Below, piece by piece: positions 48,686 to 57,971 of a stretch of DNA of 64,000 nt. A program made the position numbers and the translations under genes. The DNA is from Pyrinomonadaceae bacterium. GTDB taxonomy: Bacteria; Acidobacteriota; Blastocatellia; Pyrinomonadales; Pyrinomonadaceae. The first letter of the stretch is position 1. Every line of letters begins with the position of its first letter. The stretch is from the NCBI GenBank assembly GCA_019694355.1, contig JAIBCB010000003.1, positions 186,001-250,000 on the forward strand. The letters run 5' to 3'. The notes under the pieces were generated by a model. It worked only from the letters and a program-made list of their open reading frames with translations. It was not told the origin of the DNA and ran no database searches.

Positions 48686-49639
48686 ATGGCCGAACACGGA
48701 CACACGCACGATCACGGACATTCTCCAAGATCTGCCGCAAGCATACGCAAACTAAAGATCGCCTTAGTGCTCACCTTCGGCTATATGCTCGCAGAGGCGG
48801 TCGGCGGCTGGCTTTCGAACTCCCTTGCCCTGATGGCCGATTCCGTCCATATGCTGACGGATGTTGCTGCACTCAGCCTAACGCTCGCATCATTTTGGTT
48901 CGCAACACGCCCGGCAACCGCTGCAAAGACCTTCGGCTTTTATCGTGCCGAAATACTTGCGGCCTTTGTGAATGGCGTTGCTCTTGTTGTGCTTTCGATC
49001 TGGGTCGTTTACGAAGCGGTAATGCGTTGGCTTGCGCCGCCCGAAATTCACGGAAGCAGCTTGACAATCGTCGCCGCTGGCGGCCTTGTCGTAAACATCA
49101 TCGTGCTGAAGATGCTCCACGGCGGTCACGAACACGACCTAAATATGCGGGGTGCGTGGCTGCACGTTGCGGGCGATCTTCTTGGCTCGCTTGCCGCATT
49201 GCTTTCCGGAATTCTGATCATCGCATTCGGTTGGTTTTGGGCAGATGCGGTGACGAGTATTCTCATCAGCGTGATCATTATCTTTGGAGCTTGGAGGCTC
49301 GTTTCCGAGTCGGTCAACGTACTGCTCGAAGGCACACCATCACACATCGACATCGCAAAGGTGAAGGCCGCAATTCTTGCGATCGAAGGGGTTACTGGAG
49401 TACATGACCTGCATGTATGGACCATTTCTTCGGGCCTCGAAGCCCTGACCGCTCACATCAATCATGACGATTCTGTAGAACATTCGGACCTGTTGGCGAT
49501 CGTTAGAGCGAAGCTCCACGATGAGTTCGAGATCGATCATTTGACGATCCAGATGGAGACCGCCGGCAAAGAGGCAGAGGCCGTTTACGTATGCGAATCA
49601 GGCACGAACTGCTTCGAGCCCGCGTCGCCGACCCGTTAA
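48686..49639 (+). CDS. Cation diffusion facilitator (CzcD/ZitB-like)
   Basis: 317 residues. A His-rich N-terminus (HGHTHDHGHSP) precedes six transmembrane helices with the CDF metal sites HMLTD (helix 2) and HVAGD (helix 5), and a C-terminal cytoplasmic domain (VHDLHVWTISSGLEALTAHI, then HHLTIQ-type ending FEIDHLTIQME). It should export Zn(II), or Co/Cd, in exchange for protons. It lies in a compact plus-strand string with the TerC and LarA-type genes. Confidence 0.94.
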   Translation: MAEHGHTHDHGHSPRSAASIRKLKIALVLTFGYMLAEAVGGWLSNSLALMADSVHMLTDVAALSLTLASFWFATRPATAAKTFGFYRAEILAAFVNGVALVVLSIWVVYEAVMRWLAPPEIHGSSLTIVAAGGLVVNIIVLKMLHGGHEHDLNMRGAWLHVAGDLLGSLAALLSGILIIAFGWFWADAVTSILISVIIIFGAWRLVSESVNVLLEGTPSHIDIAKVKAAILAIEGVTGVHDLHVWTISSGLEALTAHINHDDSVEHSDLLAIVRAKLHDEFEIDHLTIQMETAGKEAEAVYVCESGTNCFEPASPTR

Positions 49640-49643
49640 ACCT

Positions 49644-50885
49644 ATGCCGACGATCGACCTCAAATATGGCCGAAACGTTGTGCCGGTCGAGTACGATGAA
49701 GAGCGCTTCTCAGTGCTTGCCGCTGCGAATGACGCCGCACCGCTCGACGACCGCACGATCAACGAGAAACTTGACCGGCCGATCGATGCAGAGCCATTTG
49801 AGGAAACGATCTCGCCGGGCGAAACTGTCCTTGTCGTCGTTCCTGACGCGACCCGTGCGTCCGGCAGCGCGCAGATCGTCAATTTGCTTGTTCGTCGTCT
49901 CATCGCAAATGGGACGAGGCCACACGAGATCGCGATCATCTTCGCGACGGGAATACATCGTCCGGTCACAAGGGAAGAAAAAGACGAGATACTGACGCCG
50001 TTCATCACCCAACGCATCCGCACCATCGACCATCGAGCGAGCGGCATCGCGAATCTCGCGGTTGTCGGCGAAACAAGCGGCGGGATCAGCGTTAGCTTGA
50101 ATGGCGCTCTGCTTGACAGCGATCACGTGATCACGATCGGCGCCGTTACGTTCCATTATTTCGCGGGTTTCACCGGCGGAAGAAAGCTCATCTGCCCCGG
50201 TCTTGCATCCGAACGCACGGTCGAGGCAACGCACAAGCTCGCCTTCGATTGCGAAACCCTGCGGCGTCGCGAAGGTGTCGGCACGGGCCTGCTGGCGGGC
50301 AATGCTGTGCACGAAGCATTTCTCGAAGCTGCAAAGTTCGTGAAAAATGTATTTTCCATATCGACCGTAGTGAACGATGCGGGCGAGGTCACCGATCTTT
50401 TTTGCGGCGATCTTGTGGCCTCACACTTGGCGGCCTGCGATGCCGTTGCGGCAAAGCAGACACTCCGGATCGAAGCGAAACGCGATCTTGTTATCGTCTC
50501 CTGCGGCGGCAGTCCATTCGACGTAAACCTTATCCAGGCTCATAAGGCTCTTGATGCCGCGGCTAAAGCCTGCACGCCCGGCGGGAGGATAATTCTGCTT
50601 GCTGAGTGTTCTGAAGGCACCGGCAGAGCGGATTTCATCGATTGGTTCGAAGCCGAGAACAGCAATGCTCTTGCACGAGAACTCTGCGATCGCTATCAAG
50701 TTAATGGCCAGACTGCGTGGAATTTCTTGTCGATCTGCGAGCGTTTTGATGTCGAGATGATGACCACTCTCGACCACAAGACATTAGGGAAACTCAGGGT
50801 AAAAAAGGCCGATCTCCGAGATCTATCGGAGACCGGCTACATCTTGCCAAATGGTGCGAAGGTGAATATTAACGCATCGAGATAG
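49644..50885 (+). CDS. larA: LarA-type nickel-pincer racemase
   Basis: 413 residues. The DATR and ATGIHRP motifs and FTGGRKLICPG match the LarA (DUF2088) family. H105, H171, K181 and H197 have the same mutual spacing as H108, H174, K184 and H200 of Lactobacillus LarA, where the lysine carries the nickel-pincer nucleotide. W359 may correspond to W358. So the protein should bind the cofactor and interconvert alpha-hydroxyacids such as lactate; the exact substrate in this broad family is open. The cofactor makers LarB, LarC and LarE are not in the window. It follows the CDF gene by 4 bases. Confidence 0.88.
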   Translation: MPTIDLKYGRNVVPVEYDEERFSVLAAANDAAPLDDRTINEKLDRPIDAEPFEETISPGETVLVVVPDATRASGSAQIVNLLVRRLIANGTRPHEIAIIFATGIHRPVTREEKDEILTPFITQRIRTIDHRASGIANLAVVGETSGGISVSLNGALLDSDHVITIGAVTFHYFAGFTGGRKLICPGLASERTVEATHKLAFDCETLRRREGVGTGLLAGNAVHEAFLEAAKFVKNVFSISTVVNDAGEVTDLFCGDLVASHLAACDAVAAKQTLRIEAKRDLVIVSCGGSPFDVNLIQAHKALDAAAKACTPGGRIILLAECSEGTGRADFIDWFEAENSNALARELCDRYQVNGQTAWNFLSICERFDVEMMTTLDHKTLGKLRVKKADLRDLSETGYILPNGAKVNINASR

Positions 50886-50887
50886 CT

Positions 50888-51406
50888 CTATTTACCCTTT
50901 GTCGAAAAGGTCCTTGCGATCGAATCCATTTGATTCTGGATCGAGTTCAGGCTGTCCTTTCGCCCTTCGAATCGGAGGACGTAAACGACATCGCCATCGC
51001 GAAGGAAGTAGAATCTGCCGACCATTGGGCGTCCGCCTTTGACGAATTCGAAATTATAGATCGCACCGCGCAGCTTGCCCGAGAAATTCTCTTGTTTGCC
51101 AGGTGCGTAACCCATCAAAAATTGCAGCTTCTGGTCTTCGTCACGAACGATGTCGGCGAGAAGGCGGCTCTGCGGTGCATCTAGTTTGCGCACCTCTAAA
51201 CGTCCAAAGACACGGTCGCCGTAAACATATTCGACATTCGGGTTCGTCGCCGAAGGCGTCACGGTCTTCCGCCATTTTGCTTCGGGAAGCGCAAATGAAT
51301 AATCAACGTTAGGATCGCTGAAGGTTTCGGTCTGTGCGGCGGCAGATGTTGAGAACATTACAGCTGCGGCAAAGAGCATCGCAAGGGAAAGCAGCGTCTT
51401 TTTCAT
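50888..51406 (-). CDS. Secreted protein of unknown function (PsbP-like pattern)
   Basis: 172 residues. Signal peptide (MKKTLLSLAMLFAAAVMF, cut after SAAAQ). The mature domain starts with DPNVDYSFALPEAKW and ends with VVYVLRFEGRKDSLNSIQNQ, a pattern seen in PsbP/DUF1795-like exported domains where a hydrophobic N-terminal strand and a C-terminal helix frame a beta-sheet. Function unknown. It converges with the LarA-type gene with 2 bases between the stops. Confidence 0.75.
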   Translation of the reverse strand: MKKTLLSLAMLFAAAVMFSTSAAAQTETFSDPNVDYSFALPEAKWRKTVTPSATNPNVEYVYGDRVFGRLEVRKLDAPQSRLLADIVRDEDQKLQFLMGYAPGKQENFSGKLRGAIYNFEFVKGGRPMVGRFYFLRDGDVVYVLRFEGRKDSLNSIQNQMDSIARTFSTKGK

Positions 51407-51648
51407 AATTACTTGGAGCGAAAACGTCCTTGAAACACAATTCTAGCCGAAATCGGCGAGTTTCGCGCAAACCATTTGATGCCGAAAATGCGTCCGGCTG
51501 TTGTCTTCACTACTAAGACAACGATCGGTCGGTCGTGGCGGTTCGCGACTTTTTCGGCTAAACGCCGCCGGAGCGCGTCTAATTCCGAAGAGTAAGCTAA
51601 CGTAGGCAGGCTTAAAATAATCCATCTCGCTTTTATCGGAGTTTTTGT

Positions 51649-53739
51649 ATGACCCAGCATCTTGTAACAGCAAAGAAATTGACGGTAATTCTTGTGCTTG
51701 CAGCATTTATACTGCCAACTTTTGCCCTTGGCGGTGTTGACGGCAAGCCGAAGAATTCGCTAACCGAGGACCAAAAGATCCTCCATATCCTGAATCGGCT
51801 TGGGTTCGGTGCACGTCCCGGTGACCTTGAAAAGGTCAAGGCGATCGGCATCAAGAAGTATATCGAACAGCAGCTCGACCCGGCGTCGATCGACGATTCT
51901 GCGACCGAGGCAAAGCTCGACCGGCTCGCCGTACCGAAGCTCTCGACCGAGGAACTCTTCGCACAATATCCAAATCCGGCGGCGCTCCTTCGTTCGCTTG
52001 ATGGCGGCAAAAAGGCCCAGCAGGACGCTCAAATGCCAAAGCCTGACGCTGCAACTTCGGCGACTACGACCGAAATGCCGGGTGAAAAGGCTGAGGAAGC
52101 CGCGGCCGCACTCAAGAAAGAACGAGCACAAGAGCTGCAGCAGCTATATCGCCAATACAACCTGAAACCAGCGGGTCAGATCGTTCCGGAAATGGTTGCA
52201 GAACGTGTTATGCGTGCTGTCTATTCCGAGCGACAGCTTCAAGAGGTAATGGTCGATTTTTGGCAGAATCACTTCAATGTTTTTTCCGGCAAGGCGGCCG
52301 TTCGCTGGTACATACCAAGCTATGAGCGTGACGTTCTTAGAAAGAACGCACTTGGAAATTTCAAAGACCTTCTGATTGGAACGGCCCAGTCGCCTGCGAT
52401 GCTGTTCTATCTCGACAATTTTGAATCGATGTCGCCGAACGTACGGCTTGCAGCTCGTCCGAAGCAGCTGCAGCCGAGATTCGAACGGCGTCCGCGGTTC
52501 AACGACCGGCGGATCAACGACCGGCTCGATGGCCGAATTTCTCCGATGCAGCGTGAACGCCAAATGGAGCGAAATGGTGCCAACGCTGACCGCGACCTTC
52601 GTCAACTCGAAAAGCTGAATGTTCAGAAGAAACAGCAGCCGAAGAACCAGCGAAATCGAGGCATCAACGAAAACTATGCTCGCGAACTGATGGAACTGCA
52701 TACACTCGGCGTCGATGGCGGCTACACGCAGCAGGACATTATCGAGGTTGCAAAATGCTTTACCGGATGGACTATCGCCGACCCTCGCGGCTATCGCCAG
52801 ATCGCAGCGTCTGCGATCAAAGGAAATGAAGATCACCGGCTCGCGCGTATCCAACGGGCAGCAGGAGTGCCGGATGACGTCGAGAGCGGCCAATTTTATT
52901 TCAACTCGAATTGGCACGAAAAGGGACCAAAGACCGTGCTTGGCCAGACGATCGACGAGGGCGGAATGAAGGACGGCCTAAAGGTGCTCGATATCCTTGT
53001 CAATAGTGATGCGACGGCGAAATTCATCGCGAAAAAACTAGCGATCAAGTTCGTGAGCGACACGCCGAGCGATGCTTTTGTCGGCCGTATTGCAGCCGCA
53101 TTTCACAAGTCGCACGGCGATATAAAGACGACTCTGCGTGCGATCTTCACCGACGCTGAATTTTACGCACCGGAAAATTATCGCTCGAAGATCAAATCAC
53201 CGTTCGAGCTTGCGGTGAGTTCGATCCGTGCTCTTGGCGGCGATACGAACGGCGGCCGCGGTATGTACGCAATGCTGCGTAAGCTCGGCGAAGTGCCTTA
53301 TGGATATCAGGCACCGACGGGCTATCCAGACCTTGCGGAAGATTGGGTAAACACCGGAGCGTTGCTTGAACGGCTGAACTTTGCGGTTGCACTTTCCAGC
53401 AATCGCGTTCCCGGAACGCGTGTCGATCTGAGGGAATTCGCGGCTCCGACCAAGCAGGAGATGCTTGATAAGGCCATCGACAAGATACTTGACGGCGAGA
53501 TCCGGCCAACGACAAAGGCGAGCCTTGCTAAGCAGCTAAGTCAGCCGTTACCGGAAGTTAAGGCACCTGAGAACGACCCCGAGGAGAGCTCAGGGACGCC
53601 GATGGCGAATGATGCTGTCGGTAAACAGGGCAGACGCAATGTGAACAAGAATGCCGCTCTGCTTCCTGCGTCAGGCGATCCTGAGGTCTTCAAAGTTGTG
53701 AGTTTGGTGCTCGGTTCACCGGAGTTTCAGAGGCAGTAG
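51649..53739 (+). CDS. DUF1800-family exported protein
   Basis: 696 residues. An N-terminal hydrophobic signal (KLTVILVLAAFILPTFALGG) is followed by the DUF1800 core: HILNRLGFGARPGDLEKVKA, VDFWQNHFNVF, LFYLDNFESMSPN, NENYARELMELHTLGVDGGY, VAKCFTGWTI, and KFIAKKLAIKFVSDTPSD. DUF1800 proteins are typically encoded next to DUF1501 proteins and are thought to act in surface or exported processes; no DUF1501 gene is present here. Between the LDNFES and NENYARELMEL blocks there is an extra 60-70 residue Arg/Gln/Asn-rich low-complexity insertion. Confidence 0.92.
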   Translation: MTQHLVTAKKLTVILVLAAFILPTFALGGVDGKPKNSLTEDQKILHILNRLGFGARPGDLEKVKAIGIKKYIEQQLDPASIDDSATEAKLDRLAVPKLSTEELFAQYPNPAALLRSLDGGKKAQQDAQMPKPDAATSATTTEMPGEKAEEAAAALKKERAQELQQLYRQYNLKPAGQIVPEMVAERVMRAVYSERQLQEVMVDFWQNHFNVFSGKAAVRWYIPSYERDVLRKNALGNFKDLLIGTAQSPAMLFYLDNFESMSPNVRLAARPKQLQPRFERRPRFNDRRINDRLDGRISPMQRERQMERNGANADRDLRQLEKLNVQKKQQPKNQRNRGINENYARELMELHTLGVDGGYTQQDIIEVAKCFTGWTIADPRGYRQIAASAIKGNEDHRLARIQRAAGVPDDVESGQFYFNSNWHEKGPKTVLGQTIDEGGMKDGLKVLDILVNSDATAKFIAKKLAIKFVSDTPSDAFVGRIAAAFHKSHGDIKTTLRAIFTDAEFYAPENYRSKIKSPFELAVSSIRALGGDTNGGRGMYAMLRKLGEVPYGYQAPTGYPDLAEDWVNTGALLERLNFAVALSSNRVPGTRVDLREFAAPTKQEMLDKAIDKILDGEIRPTTKASLAKQLSQPLPEVKAPENDPEESSGTPMANDAVGKQGRRNVNKNAALLPASGDPEVFKVVSLVLGSPEFQRQ

Positions 53740-53757
53740 CGAGATAGTCTCTCCTTG

Positions 53758-54903
53758 CTACCGTATCTGTTGATATAGACGCACCAAATTGCCGAGATGT
53801 GCGTCAATGCTGAAGTTTGCCGCTGCGTGCGACCTTGCTCTGGATGCAAGATCGTCCGCAGCATTTTTTTCGTTCAGGAGTGAGATGACGGCGTCGGCGA
53901 GCGCGCGATGGTCTTTCGTCGGAAAGATGCGAGCGAACTCGCCATCATTTGTCGCCTCAAGATGCGGCCCAATATTTGAGACGGCCATCGGCACACCGGC
54001 GAGCATCGCTTCGGAGATCGCAACAGGGAGGCCTTCGTGCAGCGAAGAGAAAATAAAGACTTCGAGCTTCGCAAGAATGTCCGGAATGTCAGTTCGCCCG
54101 CCCAGGAAATGCACACGATCTGCGATGCCGCGATAGCGTACAAATTCTTTGCACGCTTCAAACTTCTTCTCCGCCCCGTCTTCGACCTTTCCTGCGAAGA
54201 TGCAGTGCACATCGCCTACTCGCTCAAAGATGTCACCGAGAGCCTTTACGACCGTCATTTGATCCTTTCGGGCGTCACGATAAAAATTCCCGACCATTCC
54301 GATGAGCCGCGTTTCTTCGGAAAGGCCAAGTTCTGCTTTTATCGAGTGCCCTGCCGGACGAAGCCTTTCGGGGTCAGCTCCGTTGTAGATGACGTGCGTA
54401 TTGCCGCCGAATTTGAGTCCGCGTTCTTTCGCAAGCCAATCCATTAGCCAGCGGCTTACGACGATATTTGCATCGACCCGCGGCAAGAGAAACTTTGCAA
54501 CGATGCGATTTTTTGCAGCCTGAACAAAGCCCTGAAAACTAAGGACCTTTCGCACTTGTTTCAACCCGCGTGCGGCAAGCTGCAGGTGCAGCCCATCGAC
54601 CGATTGATAGCCGTGAACAATGTCGATCGAGCGGTCTTTAATTATTTTTCGGAGGGAACCGACAAGCTTCAGATCGACCGGAAATTTTCGCTCAAGGCGA
54701 ATGATCTCGATGCCCGCAGCCTCGAATTCCGGTTCCAGAGTTCCGCCACGCGTCGCGAGCGTGATATCGAGCCCAAAACGGCCGGCATTCCTGCAGATAT
54801 CAAGCACCTGCATTTCCGCGCCGCCGCGATCCAATGTATCGAGATATTTTAGGACCTTCACTTTCGTTGAGGTTTTGCAACAAACCTGAAAATAGAATGA
54901 CAT
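53758..54903 (-). CDS. Family 4 glycosyltransferase
   Basis: 381 residues. GT-B fold: the N-terminal domain has DRGGAEMQVLDICR, and the C-terminal donor-site motif is FIFSSLHEGLPVAISEAMLA with the E-x7-E pair that binds the NDP-sugar; VIYNGADPERLRP and GMVGNF are typical GT4 stretches. A GTG at 54859-54861, just before KVLKYLDTLDRGG, may be the true start, since the first 14 residues are not family-like. It is divergent from the rest of the polysaccharide locus and probably adds a hexose during glycan assembly. Confidence 0.92.
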   Translation of the reverse strand: MSFYFQVCCKTSTKVKVLKYLDTLDRGGAEMQVLDICRNAGRFGLDITLATRGGTLEPEFEAAGIEIIRLERKFPVDLKLVGSLRKIIKDRSIDIVHGYQSVDGLHLQLAARGLKQVRKVLSFQGFVQAAKNRIVAKFLLPRVDANIVVSRWLMDWLAKERGLKFGGNTHVIYNGADPERLRPAGHSIKAELGLSEETRLIGMVGNFYRDARKDQMTVVKALGDIFERVGDVHCIFAGKVEDGAEKKFEACKEFVRYRGIADRVHFLGGRTDIPDILAKLEVFIFSSLHEGLPVAISEAMLAGVPMAVSNIGPHLEATNDGEFARIFPTKDHRALADAVISLLNEKNAADDLASRARSHAAANFSIDAHLGNLVRLYQQIR

Positions 54904-54945
54904 TCCGAATCAAATGTGTTTACATTCTTTTTCGGATCGAGAAGC

Positions 54946-55908
54946 ATGCAAACGCCAAGTGACAACTCGGTATTCGTCGCCGTTCCATCATACAATCACG
55001 CGCCGTTCGTTGAAGAATGCCTCCGCTCGATCTTTCGGCAGACGTTCTCGCCCATAAAGCTTCTTGTCATTGATGACGGTTCCCGCGACGGTTCGGCAAC
55101 TGTGATCGAAAATGTGCTCAAAGACGCCCCTTTTTCGACGGAGTTGATCGCACGCGAGAATCGCGGCCTTTCCGCGACGCTGAATGAAGCAGTCTTGCAA
55201 GCCGACGCGAAGTATTTTGCATATCTTGGGTCGGATGATCTTTGGCTGCCCAACTTTCTCGAAGAGCAAGTAAAACTGCTTGAAGCGAGAGAGGATGCCG
55301 CTCTCGCATTCTCTCATTGCTACGTCATAGATGAGAAGGGCGATATTTTTGACCGTACGGACAATTGGACAGCGTTCGCCGACGGCGATATGCTGCCGAC
55401 GCTGATGACGGGCGGGATATTTTCGAGTCCGGGTGTTGTTTATCGCCGCAGGATGCTTGGTGAAAAGCCCTGGAACGAAAACTCAAAGCTCGAAGACTAT
55501 GAACTTTACCTAAAGCTTGCTGCAAAGCACGAGTTTGCACGGAATCTGCATCTTCTTTCCGCCTGGCGGCAGCACGGACGCAACACTAGCGACGATTTCG
55601 CATTGATGGTCGATGAATGGCTCGCGGCACAGGAACGGCTTCGCAATGACTTGCCATTCTCGGACAGCGAGATCGCAAGTTTGCAAACAAAGTTACGCTA
55701 TGCGGCGGCAAGACATTTTAATCGCACGGGCAACCGCAGTCGTGCGGCAAGGGCGATGTGGGCAAATCGGAAAGGAGCATCATCATTCAAAGAGAAGGCT
55801 CTCGATGTGGTAAGAATTGCCGCTCCGCGTCGCCTTTTTGATGCTCAGCGTTCACGGCGGCGACAAAGAGCAAAACAGCGATACGGCAATATACGCGAAC
55901 TCCTGTAA
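54946..55908 (+). CDS. Family 2 glycosyltransferase
   Basis: 320 residues from ATG 54946 (GAGAAG upstream); an upstream in-frame GTG at 54916 gives an unlikely FTFFFG extension. The GT-A fold start VAVPSYNHAPFVEECLRSIF, the nucleotide-sugar motif VIDDGSRDGS and the metal motif as YLGSDDLW are present, with the C-terminal SKLEDYELYLKLA (ED-Y-type) motif. Likely an inverting transferase of the O-antigen or capsule repeat. It is 11 bases upstream of the wzm-like gene. Confidence 0.92.
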   Translation: MQTPSDNSVFVAVPSYNHAPFVEECLRSIFRQTFSPIKLLVIDDGSRDGSATVIENVLKDAPFSTELIARENRGLSATLNEAVLQADAKYFAYLGSDDLWLPNFLEEQVKLLEAREDAALAFSHCYVIDEKGDIFDRTDNWTAFADGDMLPTLMTGGIFSSPGVVYRRRMLGEKPWNENSKLEDYELYLKLAAKHEFARNLHLLSAWRQHGRNTSDDFALMVDEWLAAQERLRNDLPFSDSEIASLQTKLRYAAARHFNRTGNRSRAARAMWANRKGASSFKEKALDVVRIAAPRRLFDAQRSRRRQRAKQRYGNIRELL

Positions 55909-55919
55909 AATCTAGCTTG

Positions 55920-56744
55920 ATGGCCGCAACCGACATCACACGAATAACTCCTTCCGGATCACGCCTGAGGCTTGGTGCCGGCGAGATCTGGCGTCAGCGC
56001 GAACTGCTCTATTTTCTAACGCTCCGGGACATCAAGATACGCTACAAACAGACGCTCATAGGTGTTGCGTGGGCGGTTCTCCAGCCTGTTTTGACGACTG
56101 TGATCTTCACGCTGATCTTCAGCGGCTGGGCAAGATTTGATACGAATGACATCGCGTATCCGCTCTTTGCGATGACGGGACTGACGCTGTGGCTGTTCGT
56201 TCAGAATGCGGTCTCGATGGCGAGCAACAGTTTTGTCAACAACACAAATCTGGTCACGAAAGTTTATTTTCCGCGATTGATCGTGCCGCTTGCGGCGACG
56301 CTTGCCGCACTCTTTGATCTCATCTTTAGTATTGCGGTGCTTGCTGTATTGATGATCTACTACAGTGCCATTCCATCCCCACAGATCTTGTTGGTTCCGG
56401 TATTTATGATCTTCGCATTCGTGCTTGCGGCGGCGGTCGGCACCTTGCTCTCGGCATTGAACGTGCGATTTCGCGACGTGAAGTTCGCCGTGCCGTTCTT
56501 CCTGCAAGTGTGGATGATCGCTTCGCCCGTTTTTTATCCCGCCTCGATGATCTCGGAGAAATGGCGGCTCATATTCGCCATAAATCCGATGGTCGGCATC
56601 CTTGAGGGCTTTCGCTCCGCGATCTTTAACAAACCTTTCGACTGGCCGCTGATCGGCGTTTCGGTCATCTCGCTTCTTTTGATCGCGGCGGTCGCGGTTG
56701 TGATCTTTCGGTCGATGGAGGACGATTTCGCTGACGTTATCTAG
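55920..56744 (+). CDS. wzm: ABC-2 type polysaccharide exporter permease (Wzm-like)
   Basis: 274 residues from ATG 55920; an in-frame TTG at 55917 is the alternative. Six transmembrane helices and the Wzm/TagG signature LYFLTLRDIKIRYKQTLIGV, then AWAVLQPVLTTVIFTLIF. It forms the channel that moves completed undecaprenyl-linked polysaccharide across the inner membrane. TAAAAT at 55906-55911 sits 8 nt before the ATG. Its stop codon immediately precedes the ATPase ATG. Confidence 0.94.
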   Translation: MAATDITRITPSGSRLRLGAGEIWRQRELLYFLTLRDIKIRYKQTLIGVAWAVLQPVLTTVIFTLIFSGWARFDTNDIAYPLFAMTGLTLWLFVQNAVSMASNSFVNNTNLVTKVYFPRLIVPLAATLAALFDLIFSIAVLAVLMIYYSAIPSPQILLVPVFMIFAFVLAAAVGTLLSALNVRFRDVKFAVPFFLQVWMIASPVFYPASMISEKWRLIFAINPMVGILEGFRSAIFNKPFDWPLIGVSVISLLLIAAVAVVIFRSMEDDFADVI

Positions 56745-57968
56745 ATGATCGAAGCCCGCGGACTCACAAAGATCTACCAACTCGGTGCGAGCAACAGCCG
56801 CTCGCTGCGTGATGCCGTGACAGGCTTTCTTTCGCGAAAGAACAGCTCACGCGAGACGCTGATAGCGCTCGATGATGTTTCGTTCACGATCAGCGAAGGC
56901 GAATCCGTAGGGATCATCGGCCGTAACGGTGCCGGCAAATCGACACTGCTCAAAATACTTTCGCGGATCACGCCGCCGACACGCGGAACAGCGTCGATCG
57001 CCGGGCGTGTAGGTTCGCTTCTTGAGGTTGGCACGGGCTTTCACAATGAACTCACGGGCCGCGAGAATATCTATCTGAACGGTGCAATCCTCGGGATGCG
57101 TCGATCCGAGATCGATGCGCGCTTTGACGAGATCGTTGCGTTCTCCGAACTCGAAAAGTTTCTCGACACGCCCGTAAAACACTATTCGAGCGGTATGTAT
57201 ATGCGGCTTGCGTTCTCGGTCGCTGCACACCTTGAGCCGGAAGTGTTGATCGTTGACGAAGTTCTCGCGGTCGGCGACCTTGCTTTCCAGAAGAAATCTT
57301 TGGGCAAGATGAAGGATCTTGGTGAATCAGGCCGAACGGTCCTTTTCGTCTCGCATGATATGAATTCGATCTCGCGGCTCTGCGCGCGTGCCATTTGGCT
57401 TCGTGACGGAAAGATCGCTGTTGATAGCTCCGCTGTCGAGACGGTCGCCGCTTACCTTCACGAGCAAACCCTTACAGGTGCCGAACGCGTCTGGGATGAT
57501 GCTAGGTCGGCTCCGGGGAACGATGTTGCGCGCATCGCGAGCCTTCGCGTGGTGAACAAGAAAGGCGAGACAACTCCGTCGCCGGACATTCGCGAGAGCA
57601 TTGGCATCGAGATGGTCTTTGATGCTCTTGCCAGCGACAAGGTCCTTATCCCGAACCTGCATTTCTTTGACGAAAGAGGTACGTGCATCTTCATTTCGCA
57701 CGATTGGAACAGCGGTTGGCGGGAGCGGCCTCGGCCTGCAGGACGTCACAAAGCAACAGCATGGATCCCCGGGAACTTCCTCGCCGAAGGCACGATCTCG
57801 GTCACGGCCGCCGTTTCGACGTACAAGCCTTTGATGGTGCATTTTATTGCAACCGATGCAGTTTCGTTCACGGTGGTTGACAGCCTCGAGGGCGACTCGG
57901 CTCGCGGGGATTATGCAGGCCTGTTGCCGGGCATCGTTCGGCCAATGCTTGAATGGACGAACGAATAG
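56745..57968 (+). CDS. wzt: ABC polysaccharide exporter ATPase with substrate-recognition domain (Wzt-like)
   Basis: 407 residues. The ATPase half has Walker A GRNGAGKST, signature YSSGMYMRLAFSVAAHL and Walker B EVLIVDEVLAVGD, with the H-loop in LFVSHDM. From about residue 245 there is a separate C-terminal beta-sandwich (VARIASLRVVNKKGETTPSP, NFLAEGTISVTAAVSTYKPL). In Wzt proteins this domain reads a terminal modification of the glycan before export; the adjacent methyltransferase could install such a cap, which is inference. Cotranscribed with the permease. Confidence 0.93.
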   Translation: MIEARGLTKIYQLGASNSRSLRDAVTGFLSRKNSSRETLIALDDVSFTISEGESVGIIGRNGAGKSTLLKILSRITPPTRGTASIAGRVGSLLEVGTGFHNELTGRENIYLNGAILGMRRSEIDARFDEIVAFSELEKFLDTPVKHYSSGMYMRLAFSVAAHLEPEVLIVDEVLAVGDLAFQKKSLGKMKDLGESGRTVLFVSHDMNSISRLCARAIWLRDGKIAVDSSAVETVAAYLHEQTLTGAERVWDDARSAPGNDVARIASLRVVNKKGETTPSPDIRESIGIEMVFDALASDKVLIPNLHFFDERGTCIFISHDWNSGWRERPRPAGRHKATAWIPGNFLAEGTISVTAAVSTYKPLMVHFIATDAVSFTVVDSLEGDSARGDYAGLLPGIVRPMLEWTNE

Positions 57969-57971
57969 ACT

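Noticed and set aside
51409..51660. Minus-strand 83-codon frame in the gap before the DUF1800 gene
   Set aside because: It has no ribosome-binding site, overlaps the real gene start, and resembles no family. The 242-base gap is more likely a divergent promoter region.
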